From Anaeramoeba flamelloides (taxonomy: Eukaryota > Metamonada > Anaeramoebidae), in the NCBI GenBank assembly GCA_027625915.1, contig JANTQA010000047.1, positions 9,982,001 through 10,046,000 of the forward strand: 64,000 bases of DNA, in the 5' to 3' direction. Below the pieces are notes generated by a model. That model saw only the letters and a program-made list of their open reading frames with translations. It had not been told where the DNA came from and searched no databases. The translations under genes were made by a program, and so were the position numbers. Below are positions 23,201 through 34,690 of this stretch, piece by piece; positions within the stretch are counted from its first letter, which is position 1, and each line of letters starts with the position of its first letter.

Positions 23201-24037
23201 TTCCAACATAATTCGAAGAAAAAATTATTAAGATGTTCTCAAACCAATTTAAAAATGGATATTTTTTCTTGAGTTTCGTAATGCCTGATTCGGCTTTGAT
23301 TTAAAATAAAATCTTTTTTAATTGGGAAAGAATGGTAATCAAAAAGATTTTTGTTTTAACAAGTAGTACATTCTTTTTGAATTTTCTTTGTGGGATTTGA
23401 ATTGATTAAAGGGTGTGAATTTTGGATTGGTTTGAAAATGCAAATTGGTTCTTGCAAATCGTTAAGAAATAAGTAAAAAATAAAAAGGAGAATGAAAAGA
23501 AGAACAAACATTTAGTCTTTCGATTGGAATAAATTGTCTTCTTGGATTTAAAGCAAAAGCGATTTCTTTGAGTGGGATGTTTTCTTTAAATTTTTCTTTG
23601 AGCTCTCTGATTTCTTCTCTGATACTTTGTGTCTTCTTGTTCCATTTGTCGATCGACTGGAAGTGGACACCTTTTTTGATCCAAGTGTTGAAATCAAAAT
23701 TGTGTTTGGATAGAAAAGCATAAGATCCAACTTCAAAGGATAAAATTGATCGATCTTGTGCGCTGTGTGAAGGGAAACAATAGATGTTATATGGTTTACA
23801 ACTCCAAGTGTTTGTTTTTTTGTCTAAAAAAAAAGGACACACACCCAATTGGGTGACACTGAACTTGGACGTTGAAAGGCGATGGGACGCATAGACCATT
23901 TCTTGGCTTAGAAACCTGCCACGTGATTTGTAATGTAATCCGGTCATTTCAGTATCAACAGCAACAAATTCGCTTTCTTGAATGTCTGTAATAATTTGAT
24001 CTTTGTATTGGTACCAGTTATCTTCGGTGATGTTCAT
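20248..24037 (-). CDS. PARN: Poly(A)-specific ribonuclease PARN, two exons
   Basis: PARN is a DEDDh-family 3' exonuclease that shortens mRNA poly(A) tails and trims some small RNAs. Exon 1 is 24037-23510 (176 codons) and exon 2 is 21291-20248 (347 codons plus TAA), joined in phase 0 to give 523 residues. The donor reads AAT/GTTTGT and the acceptor TTCATAG/GAAGAG. The joined sequence runs PIERLN-EEQKKEFERV, which lines up with the human IPEDQKKFIDQV segment. Catalytic residues are present: Asp28 and Glu30 (VDTEMTG), Asp291 (GHNCFLDVFH), His377 and Asp382 (HEAGYDAYMTG), nearly the human numbering. An R3H-like segment lies between the first two motifs, and an RRM-like C-terminal region is probable (from about 440). 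It lacks the long C-terminal tail of the animal enzyme. The two open frames could be mistaken for two genes; the motif split shows they are one. Confidence 0.92.
21292..23509 (-). other. Large PARN intron carrying a repeat copy
   Basis: The 2218 bp intron is bounded by GT (at 23509 on the minus strand) and AG (at 21292). It contains family A at 21765-22570 and AT-rich sequence without a credible gene; the short frames at 21406-21597 and 23081-23272 are low-complexity. It is ten times longer than the only other fully defined intron in the window (215 bp), and repeat insertion explains part of that. Confidence 0.8.
21765..22570 (+). repeat. Dispersed repeat family A, copy 2, inside the PARN intron
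   Basis: Collinear with 9885-10565 (landmarks listed there). This copy lacks the flanking family D inverted ends seen at 9738 and 10965, so family A exists apart from D. It lies antisense to the PARN transcript if the orientation of copy 1 is taken as plus. Confidence 0.65.
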
Positions 24038-25719
24038 TTGTGGTAATATATTTGGAATTATTATTTAATTAATAAAATAAAATGAAAATAAGAAAAATGT
24101 TTTTGGTTTTTAATGAATATTTTTGCAACAAATATTTCGGTTAATTTTGAGTACTTGGGAATGTTTTTGGAGAAATTATCTTTAAGGGGTTTAGTTGAAT
24201 TTGAATTTATCTTTTGAAAACACTATTATCTTTTTTTTAAATAAAATTTTTTAAATGCTCGAAAATTTTAAAATTAAATGATTTTCAAAACACCTAGAGT
24301 TGGTGTTGAAAAATTTCATTTTTTTAATTCTACAAACGTATTTTTCCAAATTAAATGTTTCAATTATTTTTTGCAAATTCTTAAGAAATTCCGGTTACTC
24401 ATTTGACAATAATTTAAGTTTTGAAATATTCTTCACAATGTAATTTTTCTTCATTTAATTCCTGTCATTCTCACTGATAAATTAGTTTTACCAAAGCTCA
24501 AATAATTTTTTTTTTAAATTCAAGATTTCAATCAATTAAAATAAGTTGATGTGTTACAATTTAATATTCAAATTATGTTAAATTTTTGTGTTTAACAATC
24601 AAAAATTATTCGAGTATGTTCGTATTTTATTATAAAAAATCTTTTTAATAATTACCAATTTTTAGATATTTAAAGCTTTCCAAAGTGTGATAAAAAACAA
24701 CAAAAATTGTTTAATTAAATCATTTTAATAAAATAAATAATAATAAATCAAATTAACAATCTTGAGTGAAATTAATTAATCTTTACACCTCAATCCTGAA
24801 AAATTTTTCAAAAAAATTAAAAATTTGAAAATTTTTTACTTTTTGATAACTTCAAAGATAACAAATTTTATTGGTTAATAAAAGATCTTTGATCAAAAAA
24901 CATTTTTTTAAGATATCTTACAATCCAAGTTGAAAAATTCACTTATTTTAGCTTTTCTTTTATATTTTTTTTAAAATTTAAAAGTAAAAAATTTTTCAAA
25001 TTGTTACTTTGAAAGTTAAGAGATTATTATATTATCATTTTAAAAGTATTTTGAATCTGACCAATATTTTTTAATGTGGGGGAAATAATGATGAATTTAA
25101 TTTATATCCCTTAGAACCCCAAATATACTAATTGCCTTCGAAATAAAAAATTTTAATTTGAATTGTTATCAAAGGATTATATGTTAAAGAAGTTATAAAA
25201 ATTATCTTAGAAAGAAATATTTATAATTAAAAATTGTATAGTTACCTATATTTAAAAAATAACTTGAAAAAAATATTTTCAACCTTTGGATTTTTTTTTT
25301 TGTATATTGTGATTTTATTATTTTTTCCAAATTTTGTCAAAACAAATTTTTTTTTTTTTTTTTGAAAAGTTTGTCTTGACATCAAAAACATCTCCCTTTT
25401 AATGATTAAAGTACATCACTCTTTACTAGAAATTCTTTTTGGGACCCTTTACACCTCAAAATCATCTAAAATAGGTGAGCGGATCTAATTCGGAATTGGT
25501 AAACAAGTTAAATTTTGACCTCTTTTCTTCCCTAAATACCGATTATTTTGAAAAAATAATTCTTTTTCTCAGTTTTTAAAAAGTTGATAACATTGCTGAG
25601 TTTTAAATGGTAATCCCAATTTTTAGTTTTGGTGTTTTTGAAATATAAAATCAAACCATTTTCATGGTTTTAAATACAAAACACCCAACTTAAAGTGAGA
25701 AATCATTAATAAACATTGT

Positions 25720-25965
25720 TTTACAAGTAAACCCCATTTCAAACTCATTGGGACATTTAAAATCCTTGTCCCATTTAAAATCAAAATTTAAAAATAAATA
25801 TTTTTAGAAATTGAAGTGATCTATTATATAATAAAAATATTTCTATTGTAGTACTCAGTTCAATACACTTGAAATATTTCTTTTTCTAAAAATAAAAAAA
25901 AAAAATCAAAAAAAAAATAATAAAAATCTGGGACATTTATTATCTAATTTAGTTTATTTTAAGGT
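25720..25965 (+). mobile_element. Family C short element, copy C1
   Basis: It begins TAAACCCCATTTCA and ends near GGGACATTTATTATCTAAT with TTAGTTTA, so the two ends are partly inverted (TAAAC inward from each side). It aligns with 31775-31992: shared landmarks are AAATTGAAGT, TCTATTATA, TTCAGTT, ATACACT and AAATATTT. About 245 bp, non-coding, MITE-like. Confidence 0.6.
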
Positions 25966-28107
25966 AATTTCATCCTAGCAACATATAATTGTGTTTTTTT
26001 TTTACATTGTATAAATTTTTACGTTTGCTTTTTTTCACATCGCAAACACTAAAAGTATGATTTCAAAAGAATTCAGAAACTTTTTTAAAAAACAAAAAAA
26101 AAAACCAAATAAAAGGAAAAAACATGTAAAAAAATCATAAAAGCATCATTTTATAAGTCTTTCGTGATTTTTAAAAGAACAAATGTAATACCTATAATAT
26201 ATGTAAATATTTAGATAGAGAGTATTTGAAGGGTTATTTTTTAAGAAACAATAAAATTTCAAAAATCAAGTTAATTTTTAGCAAATTTTGATTTTTCAGA
26301 AAATGATAATAATGAATAATATCATTATAATATTAAAAATTAACATAACCATAAATCGTGATATTACATACAAAATCGTAATAATTATCTAACTATTGTG
26401 ATAATAATTAAATTGCAATGTATGAGTTGATTACTTTTAGGGTTTATTCAATAATATTTCAAAAGAAATATTTTTTGATTCAAAAAAATAGTTTATGTGA
26501 AAAAATGTAATTAGTAAAAAAACAATAAAAAAAGATACTTGGTTCAATCAAGGATAAGATCAAAAAGTTTCATTGTATTTTTTTCTAATTTGGTTGAAAA
26601 ATCTGTGAACCCTTTTTAGATAAACAGTAATTATAAAGACAATTAAATATTTATCAGTCAATCGTGGTGTTGTATATTTCTTTGTATAAAAGATTTTATA
26701 AAAAAATCATCTCTTTGTCTGTTTTTTAAAGATATTTTCTTTGGGAAAAACATTTTCAATACTCTATGAAAGCTGAAAGGATTTGGAAAACTTTTGTAAA
26801 GTTTTCATAAAAAATTTGCCAAATTATCACAAATTATTCAGATTTTTTGAACAATTGTTTTTTTTTCTTCTTCTTCTCTTATCTTTTTATTGGGCATGAA
26901 GCACATCTCTTGAAGTTTTTTTTTTGATCGATCTCCAACAAGAAAGAAAATTACTCTTTATTCTGTTTTAATAGCTAGCTTGTGAAGGAAAAAACCATTT
27001 TTTAAAAAATACAACTATTTTATATCCCATTATATTGTTGAAATGGGATAATTTTTTGTTTGATCTTAAAATTTAATTATAATTTTTACTTTTGGGTTAG
27101 TTAAAAGATGAAAATAATAAAATTTTTTCCAGTAGAAAAAATTCCATTTATTTTATAATTTTTTATACCTTTCAAAACTTCAAAACAATTGGAGATATCT
27201 TACATCCCTTTTTGACTCTTTCTAACATTTTTAGAGGAAAAGCATTGTAAATGCGTTTTTTTTTATTAAAGTCAAGAGGATTTTTTTTAAGGTGATTCCA
27301 AAAAAACAATTTTTCATTTTAATCGTGATAATTATTGTATGGTAATTTTGTATTTTATCACGATTTTAGGATTTTCACTAATAAAGTCGGACTAATCACA
27401 ATTTTTTAGATTATTGTGAGTTTATTGCTAATATTATGATAATTTATATTGTCATAAAACCCTCTATTATATATAAACCCAATTCCACTCAAATGAGATG
27501 AGAGAAAAATTAAAAATACATTTTTATTATTTTATAACCTAACAACATAGGATTGTTTTGAAATGAGAAAAAAAATAATCTAAACTTGAAAGTTGAAACC
27601 CATAAAAAAAAAAATACCAGAAAAAAACATAAAATTTTGAAAAAAAATAAAATATTACAAAAAATGTCAACATTTTCATTGAAATATTGAAAGAAAAATT
27701 TTTAATTTCTTTTGTAAATTAAAATTGTTGACAAAAAAATTTTTTAATAGTAAATATTGGTTTTTAAAAGAAAAATAAATATCCTTAATATCTTCAAAGT
27801 TAACTTATAGTTTCAATCAATTTTTTTTTTTCAAATTGAATTTTTTTTTTAAAAAAAAAGAAAAATCAAAAAAATAAAATAAATTGTTTAAATTAGAAAA
27901 AATGATAAAGAAAGAATAAAAAGAAAAAAAAATAATGAGTTTGATCTAAATGAGAAAAAATGAATATAATCAAAATTTTGATATTTTATTTTGAGAAGAA
28001 TATTGTATTAAACTCAAATAATATATTTTATCCATTGATTATAAAGTGGTACCCATTTGATTGAAAAGTGGTTTAAACATACATATATGCATACATATTT
28101 ATATTTA

Positions 28108-28109
<2 letters not shown>

Positions 28110-28157
<48 letters not shown>
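28110..28157. repeat. TA microsatellite
   Basis: An almost pure run of TA dinucleotides about 46 bases long, preceded by TTTATAT units. A smaller one lies at 32879-32900. Confidence 0.9.
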
Positions 28158-28159
<2 letters not shown>

Positions 28160-29110
28160 GCAACTTTTTTTTTAGAAATGATATTTCTTAGATCTTTAAA
28201 CGTTTCACAATTCAAAACCTAGAAAAGATTAATTTTTTTTTCTAAATTTGAATTTTTTATAAATTGAGAATCCTAAAGAAAATATGAATTGTTATTTGTA
28301 ATTTTTAACAATTAGATCAACCTAGATTATTTAAAATTTTTTTAAAAAACTTTTTTTAGAATTGAGGAATCTTTGAATTATTTTGTTTTTGTAAATCCAA
28401 ATTTTTAATTTTAAGCAAAATTTTACAATTTTAATTTAAGTGTCAAGTTGCCTATTGATTATGGGACAAATTGAGAACAAGTTACCAGGCTCTTAAAGAT
28501 TTCATTTTTACAAGATTTATTCAAGTTTAAGAAGAAATAGTTCATTTGATAAATAGATATTATTATCCAAAAAGAAAAAATAAAATAAATGAATATACCT
28601 TACAAATATATGAATTTTATGGTTATAAAGGATTCCTATAAAAGAAGGTAACCCATTTACAGACCGAAAAGAATGAGAAATAAATAAGATCTTGTTCATA
28701 ATTTAAAAGTTAGTTTTTTTACAAGTAATATATTTTGTGAAAAATTTTAAAACTCAAAATTAGAATTCTACTTTGTTTCCAAAATCAAATTTTTATCTGC
28801 TAAAAGTATACCCCGATTTATTTTGAATTATTCTCGAGTTTAAGGCAAGTGTGTGAATATCGTTAAATATCATCATGAAATTAAGTTAACAAAGAGAAAA
28901 CAAATCATTTTTTATTTTGCCTTGTTTTGTTCAGGAAATTTATTAAAGTTTTTTGAAAAAGAAATGTTTTCCTCAAAATCAAAATATTTAAATTGTACAT
29001 ACTTTGACAACCCTCAACATCGAATCAATTTAACAGACTTGTGTTTTAATGTTCTCGTTCAACACATCAAATAACACTAAATTAGAATTTTCCTTAAATA
29101 TCAAAAGCCA

Positions 29111-29649
29111 TTAAGGACTATTCGAATTGTATGCTCTGTGAGGGATGGAATACCATACAGTAAATGGTAAAACTTGTTTAAAAAGTTATAGGTTTTGCTG
29201 AAAGTCAAAATATTGCAATTTTTGGGATTTTAAATGTTTTCTTGAAAAATAAAAAAATATTTTGAGATCCAAAATTTAACTTAATTCCCTCAAAAAACAT
29301 TGCAAATTGGAATTACTAATTTTTAACCTCTTGCTGCTATGACTTTCCACTTTATATTAAAGTATATTGATACCACTCCACTAAACTCTTGAAATATAAA
29401 TATACAAAGTAGAAAGTCACAGGTTTAATGGGTAAAAAATTAGTAATTCAAATTTGCAATGTTTTTTGAGGGAATTAAGTTAAATTTTGGATCTCAAAAT
29501 ATTTTTTTAATTAGCAAACAAATCGTTTATAATTCCAAAAATTGTAATATTTTGACTTTCAGCAAAACCTATAACTTTTTAAACAAGTTTTACCATTTAC
29601 TGTATGGTATTCCATCCCTCACAGAGCATAAAATTCGAATAGTCCTTAA
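29111..29649. mobile_element. Element E1: 539 bp near-perfect hairpin flanked by TTAA
   Basis: The left arm (29111-29335) and right arm (29430-29649) are inverted copies with few differences. The tips are GGACTATTCGAATT and its inverse, and arm landmarks are CCATACAGTAAATGGT, AGTCAAAATATTGCAATTTT and AATTCCCTCAAAAAACATTG. TTAA stands on both sides. The centre holds a smaller inverted pair around GACTTTC. The outer tips match the two elements at 43230 and 48152. TTAA flanks recall piggyBac-type insertion but no transposase is seen. Confidence 0.8.
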
Positions 29650-29993
29650 AACAAATAAATAAATTGTTTATTTCTTCTCTTGAAGACAAAAACAAGCTAG
29701 TAACTTGTATGGGTTTATGAACAATAAAATAATAAGTTCTTCAGTAGAAAAAAACTTTACAGTTGGGCTTGAAGGAAAACTAAAAAAGATTACGTAATTT
29801 TTGAAAAAAGAAACATCAATTAAACAAAATAAAAAAAATATGAACATGAACAATCACATTAAAAACCTTTGATAAAATTTCTCACAAAATAAAGTACTCT
29901 CGTCTGTGATCTTTAATAAGTGTTGATTCCTAAGATGGTATGAAATTCTAACACTAGAGAAAATCATTTTTTTTAGATTTTTTCTTATAGATT

Positions 29994-31562
29994 ATGATCA
30001 CAGCACTTCATTGGGTTCCTAAAGGAGCTGCAAGCGAGCTACCAAAGCAAATAGAGTTGAGTGAAAAGGAAATTGAGGAATTGAATATTAAAATGAGTGA
30101 AACTGTTAAACAAGTTAACGAAATTAAAAAACAAAATTCAGGGAATACCTTTCAAGAAGAATCCCAGGAGATAAACACAGAAAACAACAATAATAAAAAG
30201 CAAAACAATAAAAAAAAAAAAGAAAAAGAAATCCCACAAGAGCTGCTTGACATTGACGAAGAAATTTTAAAAAAATTCAATTTAGAAAATTACGACGAAG
30301 AAGATCCAAAAGGAAACCTCTTCAGCTATTTACAAAATTTTGAAGATCTTGATTATTTAAAAAACCCCAAGCAAGAAACCGAAATGGGGACTGGTAACAA
30401 CAACCAGTTTGATGAATTAATTGAAGAAGAAATGGAAGAAAATAAAATCAAGCCAAGCGATATGATCTTGTTGTCTGCCAAGAGTGATCAGACCCTCAGC
30501 ACTCTTGAGGAAATAGTTATTGAAGACGAGTCATTAAATATGTATGTGCACCACGACATCATTTTACAAAATTCGCCACTGTGCCTTGCGTGGTGTGATC
30601 TTTCCTTGGAAAGAGCCAAGAGCGGCGATTTGCTTTACGACGAAAACAAAACGGGCAATTTGGTTGCTGTTGGTACCTTTGATCCAATCATCGAAATCTG
30701 GGATCTTGATCTTGCAGACACCTCAAAGCCAGTGTGCACATTGGGGCTGGGAGTAAACGAGAAGGAATTTGATCCCCAATTGCAAAATTTGTCTCCATAT
30801 GCTCACGATGGGGCCGTTCTTACCTTAGCTTGGAACTCAGAATATAGAAATTTGATGGCAAGCGGAAGTGATGACAATACTGTCAAAATTTGGGACTTGT
30901 CAACAACAGAATGCCTCGCAACAATTGGAAACCATACAGACGCCGTCGGCGCTTTAGCCTGGAAACCAGACGAGGGATCATTATTATTGTCCGGTGGCCA
31001 TGATTCTGTTTGTTGGCTTTGGGACATTCGCAGCATGGCAGAGCAAAATAAAGAAAAGCAAAAGCAAAAGAAAATCCAACTTGATGGTATCAAATTTAAA
31101 TTAAGTTCCCCAACGGAATGCTTAAAATGGGATATCACAAACCCTAACAGATTCTTCATTTCTGTTGAGAATGGTGACTCCTTTTATTACGACATTAGAA
31201 AGCCCGAAAAGCCTCTATTTACCGTTTCTTGCCACAGAAAGGAAACCACACAAGTTGCCTTCTCAGAAATCCCAGGACTCTTTGTCACAGGCGGCTCTGA
31301 TAAATTTGTTAAGGTTTGGGAAATTTCCGAAAAGAAAATCTCACAAGTCATGAAACGAAATTTAGATGTAGGCAGCGTTTTCGCTTTATCATTCTCACCA
31401 GATAACCCTTTATTATTAGCTGTCGCTGGGAAAAAGGGGGAAATTGCTACTTGGGATTTAACTCAAGATAATAAAGTTTTTAAATGGTTTGAAAAAAAAA
31501 TTAAACTTTATCTCGAATCAAAAATTCAAGAAAATAATAATCAAAATATTAACAAAAATTAA
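29994..31562 (+). CDS. PWP1: PWP1-type WD40-repeat protein
   Basis: PWP1 (periodic tryptophan protein 1) is a nucleolar/nuclear WD40 protein linked to ribosomal RNA synthesis and ribosome biogenesis. The 522-residue protein begins MITALHWVPKGAAS, matching the family's conserved N-terminus. Then come an acidic and Lys-rich stretch (about 55-150), the family signature YVHHDIILQNSPLCLAW (about 184) and WD repeats with recognisable ends: IEIWDLDLAD, GSDDNTVKIWDL, GHDSVCWLWDI and GGSDKFVKVWEI. The last repeat ends near residue 500 (GEIATWDL). The length fits animal PWP1 (about 500). It is intronless within the CDS. A T tract ending in CTTATAG sits three bases before the ATG and may be the 3' splice site of a leader intron. 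Confidence 0.93.
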   Translation: MITALHWVPKGAASELPKQIELSEKEIEELNIKMSETVKQVNEIKKQNSGNTFQEESQEINTENNNNKKQNNKKKKEKEIPQELLDIDEEILKKFNLENYDEEDPKGNLFSYLQNFEDLDYLKNPKQETEMGTGNNNQFDELIEEEMEENKIKPSDMILLSAKSDQTLSTLEEIVIEDESLNMYVHHDIILQNSPLCLAWCDLSLERAKSGDLLYDENKTGNLVAVGTFDPIIEIWDLDLADTSKPVCTLGLGVNEKEFDPQLQNLSPYAHDGAVLTLAWNSEYRNLMASGSDDNTVKIWDLSTTECLATIGNHTDAVGALAWKPDEGSLLLSGGHDSVCWLWDIRSMAEQNKEKQKQKKIQLDGIKFKLSSPTECLKWDITNPNRFFISVENGDSFYYDIRKPEKPLFTVSCHRKETTQVAFSEIPGLFVTGGSDKFVKVWEISEKKISQVMKRNLDVGSVFALSFSPDNPLLLAVAGKKGEIATWDLTQDNKVFKWFEKKIKLYLESKIQENNNQNINKN

Positions 31563-31620
31563 TCTTTAAGGTTGTGTTTTTTTATAATTATTATTTTTTT
31601 TTCTAAAATTACTTTTTAAT

Positions 31621-31626
31621 AATAAA
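31621..31626 (+). terminator. Likely poly(A) signal of PWP1
   Basis: AATAAA lies 59 nt after the TAA stop, following a T-rich stretch. Confidence 0.4.
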
Positions 31627-31774
31627 CCAGAAAATATAATTTTGTTTTATAAATCTTATATATATATGTTCTTTTCGTTATATTTATATCCCTTTCTCCA
31701 CTATAAATGACAAATCTTGAGTAAATCTTATAAGATACAACATGACACTTGATACATTATTATAAGGTTTCTCC

Positions 31775-31992
31775 GTTGATATAAACCCCATTTCAAAATA
31801 ATTGGCCCATTAAAAATCAAATTTTGAAAATAAATAATTTTTATAAATTGAAGTTATCTATTATAATAAAAAAAATAACTTTTTTAATATTCAGTTCTAT
31901 ACACTAGAAATATTTGTTTTTCATCGGAAAATAAAATAAAAAAAAAAACAAAAAAACAAATGGGATATTTATTATGAAATTTAGTTTATATC
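31775..31992 (+). mobile_element. Family C short element, copy C2
   Basis: Begins TAAACCCCATTTCAAAATAA and ends near GGGATATTTATTATGAAAT with TTAGTTTA, matching copy C1. The shared start TAAACCCCATTTCA also resembles the family B terminus TAAACTCCATTTCA. Confidence 0.6.
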
Positions 31993-33149
31993 TATAAGTT
32001 ATAAGCTGAAAAGTCTTGTGATCTCTTACATTTTTTAAAAGAAAAATAACATTTCAAAGTTAATTTTTCTTTTTTTTTTTTTATGTTCATAGTAAACCAT
32101 TTTCCAGTCAAAGCGACCCTTTGTTGGTGGTTGAATTACATATGTTTAAAGGGTTTGAAGGTATCTTTGAAGAAAAACTATATTTATTTTGATGAATTTC
32201 CGAAATTGAAATAATTTTTGCACATTTTTGCTTATTCTTATAATTGTTTTTTTTTTTGAAACTTAATTCATTTGCAAATTTTTTTTTATTAAGAAGTAAT
32301 AGTCATTAAAGTAAAATGATGTTATTCTATTGTTATTAAAAAATTAAAAAAGATTGCTGAGAAATCATATTTATTTCTATTGGAATTTTGTTTGATCTTC
32401 GATTAAAGATCAAAATGAACCTTGTTGTTTTTCTAAATTGTACTTAAAATGTTAAAGTTTTTCAATATTTTTGAAAATCTATAGATTTATTAGATTTAAT
32501 TACGAAACAGATATCAACTATTCTTGTATATCATTTGACCTATTTTTTATGGGTTATTCAAAGGACAATTATTAAAAAATAATTGATATTGGAAAAAAAC
32601 ATTGGTAAACTTTGACTGAAACACATAATATTTTATTTTATTTTTTTCACTTTTTAATAAAAAAATATATATTTTTTCAATTTTTCTGATGGTGCTTTGT
32701 AGTAATTAAATTTGAAAAGGTTCTTTTTCAAAAAGTCTTAAATTTCATTTTTCTTTGGTTATTACATGGATAATTTGTTATAAAAAATTATTTCGAACAT
32801 CAAATTAAGAACAATTCATTTTTATTCCATAAGTTCAGAATAAAAAATGATTTGTAAAATATGAAAAATTTAAAAGCAATATATATATATATATATACAT
32901 ATATATGACAATCAATACATTTTTTCGTTTCGAAATGAATAAAAGACTTATAAAATAGCCCTTTTTTTCAATTTTTTTTTGGAGAAAAAACAATGTACAA
33001 AATAAATCAATAAAAAATTGATAATATGAGATGAAAATAAAGAGTTTTTTTGTAATAAAATACACCAATAAGTTTTTTATTCTCTGAAAAATTAACACAA
33101 TTAATTAGTTATCATGATTAAATTTCTATTAGAGTAGATGAAATACCTT

Positions 33150-33345
33150 CCACTTTTATAATACAAACTTTCAATCAAATTTAAACGAACCAAAAAATCA
33201 CAAATTAAGGAACAAAATTCAAATTCCAGTAAAAAATATGTGGAAAAAAAATTCCAATAAATGAAATTTGTTTTCTAATTTCAAGTGTATTAAATTTTAC
33301 TGAAATTTGGCGTATTAAAAGTAGAACTAACTTTATTATATAAAT
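33150..33345. repeat. Family J hairpin repeat, copy J1 (decayed)
   Basis: Matches 55655-55845 at landmarks CCACTTTTA, ACAAACTTTCAA, AATTTAA, CAAAAAATCAC and AATTAAGG. The right arm is a decayed inverse of the left arm. Confidence 0.5.
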
Positions 33346-34184
33346 ATCAAAAAGAAAATACCAAAAAATGTTTTATCACCTAAAAAGGGGCTTTGAAATT
33401 AAATGGATTAATGTAAAGAATAGTTTCTTATTATTTTCACCATTTAATACAATAGATATTCATCTAGTATGTTAATTAAAAAAACTATTATTCATAATTT
33501 GGAAGTATTATACGTTTTTTGATCAATTTTTATAAATTATTTTTTTTAATAAAAATTCCTTTTAAATAATGTTTAAAATCAAAAATGAGAATAATAACCT
33601 GTTTTAACATTCTAATCATATCTTTTTTAAATTTTCATTTTTGGATAAACATTAGAGTTAATTTTTGGATTGAAAGTTCAAGAACATTGTAAAATTATTA
33701 GCTATAATAGCAATATCAATGAACAGTCCTTTCCTCAAGTGCCATCATATATATTTTTTCTTTATATATTTCGGTTTATCTGTAAAACCAATAAATTTTA
33801 TTGATAAAAAAGAAAATTGATTAAAGCCTTATGGTTTTTTTTTTCTACTCTAGTTTTTGCTTTATAAATAATATGATTTACTAATTAAAAAAAAAAAATA
33901 AAAAAAATTATAACACGTGGTTTCTTGAGGTTTTCTGTTTTATTCTGAAACCGATTGATTTTAGGAAGAAGAAGAAGAAATTACAAAGACCAAACCACGC
34001 TTTAGAGAAATATAATAACCTCATTTCAAAACAAAAAGAAAAACGATTCAAGTTTATTTACTAATACAAAATTAAAAAATTCAAAATATTAGAATAGCTT
34101 ATTCAAAAAATTTTTTTCGCGGCAATATATTTGCAGTCAATTAAACTTTGTAATGTATGTATATAAACTATATTCCAAAAATTT

Positions 34185-34690
34185 CGACACTGTTTAAACA
34201 GTTGAAACAATAGTAATACTACCCTTTGAATTCAATTTGTAAAGAATTTTGATTTTACAAAATATTTCTTTTTTTGTCTTTTTTGTTTTTGTTTTGTGAT
34301 CATTTCCTTTTTTCCAGTTATGAAATATATTTCTTTAGATCTGGATTTTTTTTCGATGGTTAATAGAAGGTCAGTATTGAGTTTGTTAAATAGAATAACC
34401 ACATACAATTGTCTGATGGTATATATTCATTTTATCGATCAACAAATATTGCTGAAATATCAACAAATTTACCAATATATTTTTTATTCAGCTTGTTTCA
34501 TTATTTTGACAAACCAATTTTTATTATTGAGTTTTGTTTTTTTTTCTTTTATTTGGATGGAAGTGATTACTTATTAAAACACCAATATTGTATATCTTAA
34601 TATATTTTTTTATTACTTTTGGAAAAATATAATAAATTGACTTTTATTTTGCCTATTTTTGATTTTGGGTGTATCCAAATTTTTGGAATG
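34185..34690 (+). mobile_element. Family G element, copy G2 (uninterrupted)
   Basis: This roughly 505 bp copy starts at the perfect palindrome ACTGTTTAAACAGT (about 34191) and ends near CCAAATTTTTGG. It is the empty-site reference for element H: the sequence GAGTTTTG followed by nine T and CTTTTATTTGG corresponds to the split site in copy G1. Frames inside (34296-34577, 34409-34600) overlap in two phases and look like chance. A third, more decayed copy lies at 40180-40490. Confidence 0.75.

Larger units (their letters stand above)
24038..29993. other. Six-kilobase non-coding repeat field
   Basis: No gene is supported. The region contains family C copy 1 (25720-25965), dispersed ATCGTGATA-type motifs (26345-26400, 27320-27430), a TA microsatellite (28110-28157), a family E fragment (about 28915-28960) and the near-perfect hairpin element E1 (29111-29649). 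The reading frames at 28517-28699, 28853-29074, 29459-29662 and 29668-29853 are short, without recognisable domains, and partly inside the repeat arms. Confidence 0.55.

Noticed and set aside
28853-29074. Small gene of 73 codons
   Set aside because: Contains the family E fragment and no domain; starts at a non-ATG codon.
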